This document shows positions 16,244-23,998 of a DNA stretch of 64,000 nt, piece after piece. The DNA is from Mesorhizobium sp. M8A.F.Ca.ET.218.01.1.1 (GTDB lineage Bacteria; Pseudomonadota; Alphaproteobacteria; Rhizobiales; Rhizobiaceae): assembly GCF_004791165.1 (NCBI RefSeq), contig NZ_SRUZ01000010.1, forward strand, positions 186,001 through 250,000. The letters are read 5' to 3'. The position numbers and the translations under genes are program-made. Numbering within the stretch: position 1 is the first letter of the stretch; each line of letters begins with the position of its first letter. The notes under the pieces were generated by a model. That model made no database searches, had not been told where the DNA came from, and worked only from the letters and a program-made list of their open reading frames with translations.

Positions 16244-18216
16244 CATCCTCACACGATCAGCCCCTCAGTGCTATTCGACAGGTGTGGCTTTCGGTTTTTG
16301 GGTCACAGAAGGCAGCATACCTAAGTGGTCCGATTACTACTGGCCTGCGGTTTATCGACTGGTGGAACAACTCAGGCCATAAGCTTGATCCGGCTTCAGA
16401 GGCATATCGAAGCGCACTTTTTCAAGAGGTGATCGGCCCGAACGAGGACGACCTTAAGCTCACTGCCGAGCTACTTCGCGCAAGGGGGCAGGGTTCAATC
16501 GTCGAGCCTGCCAGTCTCTTCATCCGCGAGTGGTCGCAGCGGGATTATCTGGAACTTTGGCAGCAATTCATCGCAGATCACGCTAGTCGCATTCTACTTA
16601 TGGATGGATGGGAATTCAGCGGCGGCTCCGTGTCCGAATTCTGCCATGCCCATCTCAAGGGTATTCCAACGACGCGTATCGACGGATCTCCAGTCGTGGC
16701 TCGTGACGGGTTCACCGTAATCGGTCGCGCTCTTGCTCACGTTCAGGCGCTTAAGCAACCGCTGCCCGATCTGCAGAACGCATTACGCACCGCTTATAGC
16801 AAGCTTGAAGCAATTCTGCCGACTGTTGTATATGTGTCCCCTGGCGGTGTGATCCGCAAGGATGCATCTCTCGACCGACTGGCTGAAGTTATTAACGTAG
16901 CTCAGTTTGTAAGCTACGAACCACGCAGTGATAACCCGGCGCAATCATATTCACGTGTACTCGGAGAGCAGCCAAACCACGTTTTTTCTGGAGTCGCGGA
17001 AGCGGCCAATATTCTCTTGGAGCGCAGTGTAGATAGTTCTGTCAACGTGCGGAGTTTTACCCCAGAGAGCCCACTTAGCCGCGAATTCATTTATGGCCTC
17101 GCCCGAGTTGACGATGTTGTAGATGCCGTAACTCGGCTTACGCGTGAGGGTCTACATACAATTATCAACGAGACCATTGATATTCACGATGGGGGGGTTT
17201 CTGGAGTTGTACTCGGCGGCTTAATCGAATTTTCGCCCGATGATACGCCTCGAGCCGTCGAGAAATCAGGCACCGCCTCGCTTCCCATCGGTTGGGGGCT
17301 GCGGCTGCTGGCAACGGTCTACGGTTTCGAGCCCGATCTGGCGGTCCCCGAAGATGTGCGCTTGGAGTTTAGCCTTCATCCACGGCCACGCGGCTGGCGC
17401 CACACTCACACACTTGGCTGGGAGATTGCTGAACATAGAGGCCTTGACCTTTCTCCTGTTGTACAATGGCCTAATCGTTTCAGCCGAATGATAGGCGATA
17501 AGGTGTTCGGCCTTCTGGTCGCGCATCATCTCGGCCTGGCGGTGCCACGGACGACAGTAATCAACCGACGTGTTGCGCCGTTCGTATTCGGCCAACCGAC
17601 AGGTAGTTCAGAAGTTTGGCTTCGAACCGCACCAGTCGAGCAGATGCCTGGCAAATTCACAACAACGCGTGGATGGAGCGATCCCTTTAAGGTTATGCAG
17701 GAAGAGGATTCTTCGCACGAATCGATCGCATCTATAGTCGGTCAGGTGGCCGTTAAACCGCAGTACTCTGGTGCGTCGATAGTTCTGCGGAATGGGGAGA
17801 TTGTAACGGAAGGCGTGAGAGGGGCAGGTGACCGTTTTATGCTGGGCTTAGTCAAGCCGGAGAGACTTCCCGAGTTTATCTTGGCAGATGTCAATCATCT
17901 TCATTCAGATGCTGCTGACTTAGGTGCAGTTCGGTTCGAGTGGGTGCACGACGGCGAACGAGCTTGGATAGTGCAGATGCACCGAGGAGCTACGAGAAGT
18001 TCTGCCGACGTGCTTGTTCCTGGAGAAGCAAAGCGTTGGGCGATCTTCAATGCCTCGCAAAGCCTTGAGGAGTTACGCATGCTGCTAACGAGTCTCAAAC
18101 CGGGCCATGGCGTCGAATTACAGGGTGAAGTCGGCCTGACGAGTCATATCGCTGACGTGCTTCGTAAAGCCAACGTGCCTGCGCGTATGAAGCCTCGTGG
18201 GAATAGAGCCGCGTAA
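16240..18216 (+). CDS. NDT-like/PEP-synthase-like fusion protein, partner of AAA ATPase
   Basis: A 658-aa protein joining unusual parts. Residues 25-145 look like a DUF4406/nucleoside 2-deoxyribosyltransferase-like domain: YLSGPIT at 27-33 and DGWEFSGGSVSEF at 122-134, with Glu133 in the position of the catalytic acid. The middle contains INETIDIHDGGVSGVV and IEFSPDDTPRAVEK. Residues 562-583 (VRFEWVHDGERAWIVQMHRG) resemble the end of the ATP-grasp domain of PEP synthase/pyruvate phosphate dikinase, and GLTSHIADVLRKANVPA near 632-648 resembles the phosphohistidine loop (TSH, His636). The PEP-binding barrel is absent. Translationally coupled to the AAA ATPase. Nucleotide or NAD-type substrates are plausible; function unproven. 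Confidence 0.82.
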   Translation: MTSSHDQPLSAIRQVWLSVFGSQKAAYLSGPITTGLRFIDWWNNSGHKLDPASEAYRSALFQEVIGPNEDDLKLTAELLRARGQGSIVEPASLFIREWSQRDYLELWQQFIADHASRILLMDGWEFSGGSVSEFCHAHLKGIPTTRIDGSPVVARDGFTVIGRALAHVQALKQPLPDLQNALRTAYSKLEAILPTVVYVSPGGVIRKDASLDRLAEVINVAQFVSYEPRSDNPAQSYSRVLGEQPNHVFSGVAEAANILLERSVDSSVNVRSFTPESPLSREFIYGLARVDDVVDAVTRLTREGLHTIINETIDIHDGGVSGVVLGGLIEFSPDDTPRAVEKSGTASLPIGWGLRLLATVYGFEPDLAVPEDVRLEFSLHPRPRGWRHTHTLGWEIAEHRGLDLSPVVQWPNRFSRMIGDKVFGLLVAHHLGLAVPRTTVINRRVAPFVFGQPTGSSEVWLRTAPVEQMPGKFTTTRGWSDPFKVMQEEDSSHESIASIVGQVAVKPQYSGASIVLRNGEIVTEGVRGAGDRFMLGLVKPERLPEFILADVNHLHSDAADLGAVRFEWVHDGERAWIVQMHRGATRSSADVLVPGEAKRWAIFNASQSLEELRMLLTSLKPGHGVELQGEVGLTSHIADVLRKANVPARMKPRGNRAA

Positions 18217-18238
18217 TATCGTGCCCCTCGAGCCCCAC

Positions 18239-18412
18239 CGTCGGCTCCGTGTTCACCCTTCCCCAGCGCCTGCCCGGTCTAGATCGGGTCGATCAGATGA
18301 TCGCGCTTGGGGTTGGTCGTGTTGGGGTGGATGAGGTTGCTCAGGCCACGGTGGTTCAGCGCCAGCCAGGGAACCAGAGTGGCGAAATATTGGTCGCGAA
18401 GGAGATTTGGCT
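18239..18412 (-). pseudogene. Degenerate 3' fragment of DOPA 4,5-dioxygenase-like gene
   Basis: This stretch matches the 3' half of the intact gene at 20384-20830 in the same orientation, beginning with a 19-base identity (18239-18257 against 20396-20414). It has lost an internal block near its 3' end, carries a TAG at 18279-18281 (minus strand) where the intact gene has TGG for Trp, and fades out near 18412. There is no start and no reading frame over the whole length. It sits directly behind the AAA-ATPase operon, so it looks like a scar from duplication or recombination when the island was acquired. Confidence 0.75.
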
Positions 18413-18485
18413 TTGGGCCGCCGGTTATAAAGCGAGCGAAGGTGATCCCAAATTCGACAGGTTAGTGGGAAGGCAGCAATTTATA

Positions 18486-18515
18486 TTGACAAAAAAATGA
18501 TTTGAAGATCATTTT
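18486..18515 (+). promoter_or_regulatory. TTGACA -35-like box and AT-rich operator-like dyad
   Basis: A consensus TTGACA at 18486-18491 is followed immediately by an inverted repeat with eight-base arms, AAAATGAT-N6-ATCATTTT (18494-18515), ahead of the 221-aa gene at 18537. The dyad would overlap the core promoter, as a repressor site does. The -10 is not clear. The repressor is unknown; the downstream protein itself is a possibility. Confidence 0.45.
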
Positions 18516-18536
18516 CGGCTTTTTGCCGAGGGACAC

Positions 18537-19202
18537 ATGGCAGTCCTAGACATTCCGCTCCGCAAAGCTCTGCAATTGTTCTATGGACCACAGTCGCTGC
18601 AGCGTTCAATTTTGAAGGAAGACATAAGGCTTGATCGCAAAAAAGAAAAGGGTGGCAGCAGAAGCCGAGGTGGCGATTTCTACCTGCCTTTTTGGTCCGA
18701 CGTAAAAAAGCACATTGCTGGTGACGCGGATCTTTCTGAGATGACCGAAGTCCGCATACGATCAAATAAGAGGTTTACGCGACTATACCCGCTCCTGAAA
18801 GACGGGGTAATCGACTTGCTTAGCGCGAAGCTACGTTGGTCAAATGAGCCTGTCCAAATAGTGCCGAAGAGCGTGCACGGAAATCTGCAATTTGAAGATA
18901 TAGGGGGTATTGTTCGTATACGTGATGCCCTGCATGCTCGCGTAAGAGGTGAGTATACGCGCATAGTCTATCCGTTCTTTAGCGAAGATCCCGCTCTCCC
19001 TGAAGAAGGCGGCAGGTTAGGCTTGTGGGCAATGCAGCAAGCTTTGACCGAATATGATCCAAATGATATGCGCATTATCGACATTCTTCGTCGGACGTTC
19101 TTCTCGCCGCAAACAACTCCATTGAGGGGAGATGAGGGGGTAGTGTTCCGGGAAAAATATATTTCAATAATAACCGAATGGGAGCGTCTGAAGCTAGATT
19201 GA
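18537..19202 (+). CDS. Hypothetical protein of the island
   Basis: A 221-aa soluble protein, unrecognised. It begins at ATG 18537 behind GGGA and a dyad-containing promoter region. The N-terminus (IPLRKALQLFYG, then a Lys/Arg-rich stretch around DRKKEKGGSRSRGG) suggests nucleic-acid contact; a predominantly helical and mixed fold follows, with no catalytic signature. No signal peptide or membrane segment. It has its own promoter rather than being part of the AAA operon, with the dioxygenase fragment in between. Composition is AT-rich like the rest of the island. It may be an accessory or regulatory gene of the island. Confidence 0.7.
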   Translation: MAVLDIPLRKALQLFYGPQSLQRSILKEDIRLDRKKEKGGSRSRGGDFYLPFWSDVKKHIAGDADLSEMTEVRIRSNKRFTRLYPLLKDGVIDLLSAKLRWSNEPVQIVPKSVHGNLQFEDIGGIVRIRDALHARVRGEYTRIVYPFFSEDPALPEEGGRLGLWAMQQALTEYDPNDMRIIDILRRTFFSPQTTPLRGDEGVVFREKYISIITEWERLKLD

Positions 19203-19339
19203 CAGGCTATCGCGGCTTCCCTCTTTGAACGCAAGCGATGGCGCACCGACGAAGCTCGGAGAGTGGGCACTACATCGCCAATTCCGGCGGGAGCTTCAAC
19301 GATGCTCAGGCCGCTGCGGTTCGGCGTAAGCCACGGAAA

Positions 19340-20326
19340 TTACCTAATTTCCAGCCCAGCCACCTTTGCCAGCGCATACGCCAGCGCCGCCACTGCCAGA
19401 TCCCCCACCGCCAACCCCCGGAAAACAAACGCCGTCGTCTCGCCCGCGTCCTCCCGCCCCACAAAATCCCCGCACACCAACCCTGTCAGGTCGCCCACAA
19501 CCATACCGGGATCAACCATCGGCTTGGCCATGTTCTTCTCCTGCTCCAGATCATCCACGACAATGCGGTCGAAGCGGCGCATCGTTTCGGGCAGCCAGGG
19601 GAGGGCCTGGTCGGTCATCACGGTGAAGCTTCCCGGCTTCAGCCAGTTCGCGTCGAGGAATGGCGCTGGCCTGGGCACTAGGGTCACCGTCGTCACCACC
19701 ATGTCGGCGCCTTCGATCGCAGCCTTTGCCGTGTCGCAGGGGATTGCTTCCAGACCCCGCGACCGCGCCATCTCGCAAAGTGCGTCGCGGTTGGCGGTGC
19801 CGCGGCCGAAGGCGCGGATTTCGCGCAAGGGGAAGAGGTCGGCGAAGGCTTCGAGGTGGCCACGCGCCTGCACCCCGCAACCGATGAAGGCCAGGGATGA
19901 CGCGTCGCTTCTGGCCATTTGCCTGGCGGCGACGGCGCTCAAGGCGGCCGTGCGTTTCTCGGTCACCCAGTTGCCGTCGACCAGGGCAAGCGGCAGGCCG
20001 GTTTCGGCGTCGAGCAGCGTGATCAGCGAATTCAGCGTGGGCAGTCCGCGCGCGGCGTTGCGCGGATTGACGACCAGCGATTTCGTGGCGAGCACCGGCG
20101 GCGTGGACGCAACGCCGAGCGTCGCCATGATGTAGCGGTCGTCGCCCGGCAGCACGACCGCCTTCGGCGCGCACCAGACTTCGCCCCGCCTCTGGCCTGA
20201 TATCTGGCGTTCGATCTCGTCCACCATGTCGACTGTCGAGATCGACAGGCGGTCGAGCAGCGCGGACGACAGATAGGGCAAGGTTTCGGCGGCCAAGGGT
20301 CGGTTGTTCATCTTGTCATTTCCCAT
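19340..20326 (-). CDS. Ornithine cyclodeaminase / mu-crystallin family protein
   Basis: A 328-aa NAD(P)-dependent enzyme of the OCD/mu-crystallin family. The dinucleotide-binding motif is LAFIGCGVQARGHLEAF (about 145-161), preceded by the substrate-side segments GLPLALVDG and TEKRTAALSAVAA. Members include ornithine cyclodeaminase, alanine and lysine dehydrogenases and ketimine reductases, and the sequence alone does not discriminate. ATG 20326 is used; an in-frame ATG at 20311 is possible. It runs in the same direction as the DOPA-dioxygenase-like gene 57 bases upstream and may be co-transcribed with it. Confidence 0.87.
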   Translation of the reverse strand: MGNDKMNNRPLAAETLPYLSSALLDRLSISTVDMVDEIERQISGQRRGEVWCAPKAVVLPGDDRYIMATLGVASTPPVLATKSLVVNPRNAARGLPTLNSLITLLDAETGLPLALVDGNWVTEKRTAALSAVAARQMARSDASSLAFIGCGVQARGHLEAFADLFPLREIRAFGRGTANRDALCEMARSRGLEAIPCDTAKAAIEGADMVVTTVTLVPRPAPFLDANWLKPGSFTVMTDQALPWLPETMRRFDRIVVDDLEQEKNMAKPMVDPGMVVGDLTGLVCGDFVGREDAGETTAFVFRGLAVGDLAVAALAYALAKVAGLEIR

Positions 20327-20383
20327 GGGATCCTCAAACCGCCGCTTCGCGAGAGCGCCCTCATCGCGGGTCTGGACGCCCTC

Positions 20384-20830
20384 TCACGCTTCCAGCGTCG
20401 GCTCCGTGTTCACCTCCAGCGCCTCTTCCGCCTCATCCTCTTCCCCCAGCACCTCGCCATGCACGCCCAATGCCTTTCCGATCCAGATCGGGTCGATCAG
20501 ATGGTCGCGCTTGGGGTTGGTGGTGTTGGGGTGGATGAGGATGCTGAGGCCGCCATGGTTCAGCATCAGCCAGGGCACCAGCGTGGCGAAGATTTCGGTG
20601 GCGAAGGAGACCTGGTACATGGCCTGCTCATGCGGGCCGACCGGCTCGTCGCGCCAGCTGCCCAGGCGCACGCGGAAGCGTTCGGCGATGCGCTGGCGCA
20701 GCCATTCGGCGTATTGGCGCTGGGCGGCGTCGCCGTAATAGATATGGGCGTGGTAGCTGGCGATCTCGGCGAGTTGTCTCGGGCTGGGCGGTCGGGGTTG
20801 CCCGGCTGGCGTTGAACTGGCTTTGCTCAT
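20384..20830 (-). CDS. DOPA 4,5-dioxygenase family protein
   Basis: A 148-aa protein matching the small DOPA 4,5-dioxygenase family (extradiol ring cleavage in fungi; bacterial members are mostly uncharacterised). Conserved parts are SYHAHIYYGD near the N-terminus (His ligands), the PVGPHEQAMYQV centre and HGGLSILIHPNT, which would complete an iron site with histidines. The last 25 residues are acidic. ATG 20830 start. Located upstream of the OCD-family gene in the same direction. A broken copy of its 3' part lies at 18239-18412. Confidence 0.85.
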   Translation of the reverse strand: MSKASSTPAGQPRPPSPRQLAEIASYHAHIYYGDAAQRQYAEWLRQRIAERFRVRLGSWRDEPVGPHEQAMYQVSFATEIFATLVPWLMLNHGGLSILIHPNTTNPKRDHLIDPIWIGKALGVHGEVLGEEDEAEEALEVNTEPTLEA

Positions 20831-20898
20831 CTCGATGCTCCCCTGGTGACGCCCGAGGGAACTGTAGCCGAAGCGCGGGCGGCTTGTCTGTAGCCCTG

Positions 20899-20935
20899 CT
20901 CAGCCGGCGCGTTTCCAGCAGGCGATGACATGGCC
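20899..20935. repeat. 37-bp direct repeat, left copy (ABC ATPase 3' end remnant)
   Basis: Identical to 21981-22017. Read on the minus strand it encodes the final residues GHVIACWKRAG and stop, the C-terminus of the fused ABC ATPase whose full gene ends at 21982. The frame stays open on the minus strand for about another 100 bases into unrelated low-complexity Ser/Ala sequence. The pair of repeats flanks the methyltransferase gene, suggesting duplication, insertion or deletion here. Confidence 0.75.
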
Positions 20936-21099
20936 GGGCTCGACCTCGCTCCCGGATGAGGCGGAAGAGGCGCTGGAACCCAACACCGAGCCGTCCCTGC
21001 CGGCGTAGACCGGCGTCCATTCCACGCTGCTTCGCCAAGGCATTGCGTGATGCCGTCGGGTGCGCTTCTATCCCTGCCGCGCCATTGGGGGGTCATCAT

Positions 21100-21933
21100 T
21101 TGTCTGCTGGGAATCAAACGTCCACCGGCCACGAAGCGAGCGAGGCCGGCTGGCTCGATCTTCATTTCGAATCGTCGCGGCCCGAATACGAGGCGGCCTT
21201 GCTCGACGCCGGTATCCGCCCGGGCTGGAGCGTGCTCGACGCCGGATGCGGCAGTGGCGGCTTCCTGCCGCTCATCGCCAGGGCCGTCGGCCCATCCGGC
21301 TTCATCGCCGCCCTCGACCTCGCGCCTGAAAACATCGGCCGGGTCGAGGCGCTCGTGGGCACGCTGCCCGAGCCGCCGGAAATTGCCACTGAAGTCGGCA
21401 GCATCCTGTCGCTGCCGTTCGCCGACGCATCGTTCGATTGTGTCTGGTCCGGCAATGTCATGCAGTATTTGACGCCGGCCGAGTTTGAGCTTGCCGTCGG
21501 CGAGGCCAGGCGCGTCCTGAAGCCGGGCGGCATCCTCGCGGTCAAGGATTTCGATTCGACCATCCTGCAGATCCTGCCCATGGACCGGACCCTGCTGGCG
21601 CGGTTCATGGCCGCAAGGCTGCAGGGGTTTCGCGACCGGGGCGTGCTCGGCACCGATTGCGGTTCGACGCTTCCGGCGCGTCTGCGGCAGGCGGGCCTGG
21701 AGGTCGTCAGCCGCAAGGGCTGGCTGGTCGAGCGCTGGGCGCCAGCGCCTCGCTTCACGCGCGACTATGTGCGCGACCTGCTGGCCTATTTTGCCAGCGT
21801 CGCGCCGGGCTACGCCCTGCCTGACGCCGACCAGGCCTATTGGCGGGAACTGAAGCAGCGGCCGGATCGCCTGCTCGACGATCCCGATTTCTGCTACCGC
21901 GAATTCTTCGTCATGGCGGTCTGCCGGGTTTAG
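21100..21933 (+). CDS. Class I SAM-dependent methyltransferase
   Basis: About 277 aa, with SAM motif I VLDAGCGSGGFLPL, acidic ALDLAPENI after strand 2, and the FDCVWSGNVMQYL motif of strand 4. It is a Methyltransf_11/25-type small-molecule methyltransferase; substrate unknown. The start is uncertain: TTG 21100 comes after a GGGGGG run and directly before residues conserved in relatives (TGHEASEAGWLDLHFE), whereas the longer reading from 20956 is Arg-rich and overlaps the ABC remnant. It is isolated between two same-orientation copies of an ABC gene 3' end and transcribed against them. Confidence 0.8.
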   Translation: MSAGNQTSTGHEASEAGWLDLHFESSRPEYEAALLDAGIRPGWSVLDAGCGSGGFLPLIARAVGPSGFIAALDLAPENIGRVEALVGTLPEPPEIATEVGSILSLPFADASFDCVWSGNVMQYLTPAEFELAVGEARRVLKPGGILAVKDFDSTILQILPMDRTLLARFMAARLQGFRDRGVLGTDCGSTLPARLRQAGLEVVSRKGWLVERWAPAPRFTRDYVRDLLAYFASVAPGYALPDADQAYWRELKQRPDRLLDDPDFCYREFFVMAVCRV

Positions 21934-21980
21934 CGCTCGGCTGCTCAAGCCGCCGATGCACCGGCTTTATCTCGGCGAAC

Positions 21981-22017
21981 CTCAGCCGGCGCGTTTCCAG
22001 CAGGCGATGACATGGCC
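21981..22017. repeat. 37-bp direct repeat, right copy
   Basis: The right copy of the repeat at 20899-20935, forming the authentic 3' end of the fused ABC ATPase gene. Similarity continues imperfectly for some bases beyond 22017. Spacing between copies is about 1.08 kb, almost exactly the methyltransferase gene. Confidence 0.75.
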
Positions 22018-23808
22018 CGCTTCAACTTCCCGGGCGACAGGTTCGGCCTTGCGGCAGGCGTCGTCGGCCAGCGGGCAGCGGCCAGCGAAGGCGCAGCCGG
22101 CAAGGGCATTATCGAGACCGGCATCGGGGCCGGCCTCGATGGCGGCTTCCGCCGTGGTCCGCCCCTCATTGGAAGACGCCGCCAGCAGCATCTGCGTGTA
22201 GGGGTGGTTGGGGCCGGCGAAAATCTGGTCGGAGGAACCGGTCTCGACCAGGCGGCCGCGATAGAGCACGCCGATGCGGTCGGCCATATAGCGCACGACC
22301 CTGAGATCATGGCTGATGAAGAGATAGGCGGTATCTTTCGTCTTCTGCAGATCGTTGAGCAAGTTGAGCACGGTCGCCTGCACCGAGACGTCGAGCGCCG
22401 AGGTCGGCTCGTCGAGCACCACCAGCCTCGGCAGGCCGGCGAAGGCGCGGGCGATGGCCGTGCGCTGGCGCTGGCCGCCCGACAGCGTGCCGGGTTTCTG
22501 CTCCGCCGTCGCGCGGGCAAGGCGCACCGAGGCCAAGAGGTCGCCGACGCGCTGCGGTACGGCGCGGCGCGGCAGGCCGGCCAGGCGGCGCAGCGGCCGG
22601 CCGAGGATGCGGCCGATGCGCTGGCGCGGATTGAGCGTGCGGTCGGGCGACTGGAACACCATCTGCACGTCGCGGCGCTCGGCCGGCTGGCGCCGCTCGA
22701 CTAGCGGGGCGACCGGTTTGCCGAACAGGTCCACCGTGCCCGCCGTCGGCGGCTGGAGGCCGGTGACGATGCGGGCCAGCGTCGACTTGCCGGAACCGGA
22801 TTCGCCGATCAGCCCGAACGTCTCGCCGGCGGCGATGTCGAGGTCGATGCCATGCAGCACCGGCTGGCCGCCGAAGGATTGTTTTATCCCGCGGCAGGAG
22901 AGGGCGATTTCGCGCCGCTGGGCAGGGAGGCTGCCGGTGGCCGGCGCGGGCGAGGTGAGGTCGACGGGGCTGGCATCCTCGGCCAGCCTGCCGTCGCGCT
23001 TGGTGCGGGTCAGCGTCGGGATCGCCGCGACCAGCGCCCTGGTATAGGCGTGGCGCGGATTGTCGAACACTTCTTCGGCGGCCCCGGTTTCGACGATCGC
23101 GCCGGATTGCATCACCGAGACGCGGTCGCAGGAGCGCCTGATGAGGTTGATGTCGTGGCTGATCAGCAGGATCGAGGTGCGGTGCTCGCGGCGCAGATCG
23201 TCGAGGATGGCGATGATCTCGGACTGGACGCTGGCGTCGAGCGCGGTCGTCGGCTCGTCCATCACCAGCAGCGCCGGGTCGAGCGCGATGGCGATGGCGA
23301 TGTTGGCGCGTTGCTGCATGCCGCCCGACAGTTCGTGCGGATAAAGTTTTAGCACGCGCTCCGGATTGGCGACGCGGACGCGACCGAGCAGTTGCGCCGC
23401 GCGGCCAAGGGCGTCGTCGCGATGCATCGGGCGGTGGCGCAGGATCGTCTCGGTGATCTGGCCGCCAATGGTCATGCTCGGGTTCAGCGCCGAACCCGGG
23501 TGCTGGTAGACGGCGGCGATGCGGTCGCCGCGCAGCCGGCGCAGTTCGACGACGGAGAGGTCGCGGATTTCGCGGTTCTCGAAGGCGAGTTGCGCGGCCT
23601 CGACCCGGGCGTGCCTGGGCAGATAGCGCAGCACGGCCAGCGCCACCGAGCTCTTGCCCGAACCGGATTCGCCGACCAGGCCGAGCGCTTCGCCCTGGCC
23701 GATCTCGAGCGAAATGTCATCTACCGCGCGATGGATGTGCCTGGCGCCCCGGTAGGAAACCGAAAGGTGCTCGACGCTTAGAACCGAAGACGACGATGAA
23801 GAGGACAT
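21982..23808 (-). CDS. Fused dipeptide/oligopeptide-type ABC transporter ATPase (DppD-DppF like)
   Basis: A 608-aa protein with two complete ABC domains. Domain 1 has Walker A GESGSGKSS, signature LSGGMQQR and Walker B LLVMDEPTTALD; domain 2 has GESGSGKST, LSGGQRQR and LVVLDEPTSALD. Each is followed by the oligopeptide-transporter C-terminal extension; the last shows the Cys-containing GCAFAGRCPLADDAC...GHVIACW pattern, which in some relatives binds an Fe-S cluster. Fused OppDF-like ATPases are common in rhizobia. ATG 23808 is chosen; GTG 23820 is possible. It is divergent from the operon at 23999-29676, which has binding protein and two permeases but no ATPase, so it probably energises that importer. 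Confidence 0.9.
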   Translation of the reverse strand: MSSSSSSSVLSVEHLSVSYRGARHIHRAVDDISLEIGQGEALGLVGESGSGKSSVALAVLRYLPRHARVEAAQLAFENREIRDLSVVELRRLRGDRIAAVYQHPGSALNPSMTIGGQITETILRHRPMHRDDALGRAAQLLGRVRVANPERVLKLYPHELSGGMQQRANIAIAIALDPALLVMDEPTTALDASVQSEIIAILDDLRREHRTSILLISHDINLIRRSCDRVSVMQSGAIVETGAAEEVFDNPRHAYTRALVAAIPTLTRTKRDGRLAEDASPVDLTSPAPATGSLPAQRREIALSCRGIKQSFGGQPVLHGIDLDIAAGETFGLIGESGSGKSTLARIVTGLQPPTAGTVDLFGKPVAPLVERRQPAERRDVQMVFQSPDRTLNPRQRIGRILGRPLRRLAGLPRRAVPQRVGDLLASVRLARATAEQKPGTLSGGQRQRTAIARAFAGLPRLVVLDEPTSALDVSVQATVLNLLNDLQKTKDTAYLFISHDLRVVRYMADRIGVLYRGRLVETGSSDQIFAGPNHPYTQMLLAASSNEGRTTAEAAIEAGPDAGLDNALAGCAFAGRCPLADDACRKAEPVAREVEAGHVIACWKRAG

Positions 23809-23998
23809 GCCCGAAACCACTTTCTGTCCGCGCGGCGATCGGGGGCAATCGCTTCCGCTTTCACATAGAACAATCTCTATAAAATTACTCGAATTAAGCC
23901 CGGGCGCAATCTAACTTTTACCGACTGGAAGGTTTTCGGGGCACGGCCACACGCCGCCGCGCCTGACGATTTCCGCATGGACAGGGAAGGCTACCGGC

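Larger units (their letters stand above)
13623..19339. other. AT-richer accessory island
   Basis: From just after the molybdenum operon to the 3' end of the ornithine cyclodeaminase-like gene, the DNA is visibly richer in A and T and in A/T-ending codons than both flanks. It holds a two-gene AAA ATPase operon, a degenerate fragment of the DOPA-dioxygenase-like gene whose intact copy lies at 20384-20830, and an orphan 221-aa gene. No integrase, transposase, tRNA or clear att repeat was found. The first 280 bases (13623-13906) are noncoding and would carry the operon promoter; no strong -10/-35 pair could be fixed. Horizontal acquisition is inferred from composition and the pseudogene scar. Confidence 0.6.

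Noticed and set aside
18249..18500. An 83-codon plus-strand reading frame
   Set aside because: It is antisense to the degenerate dioxygenase fragment; sequence derives from that pseudogene.
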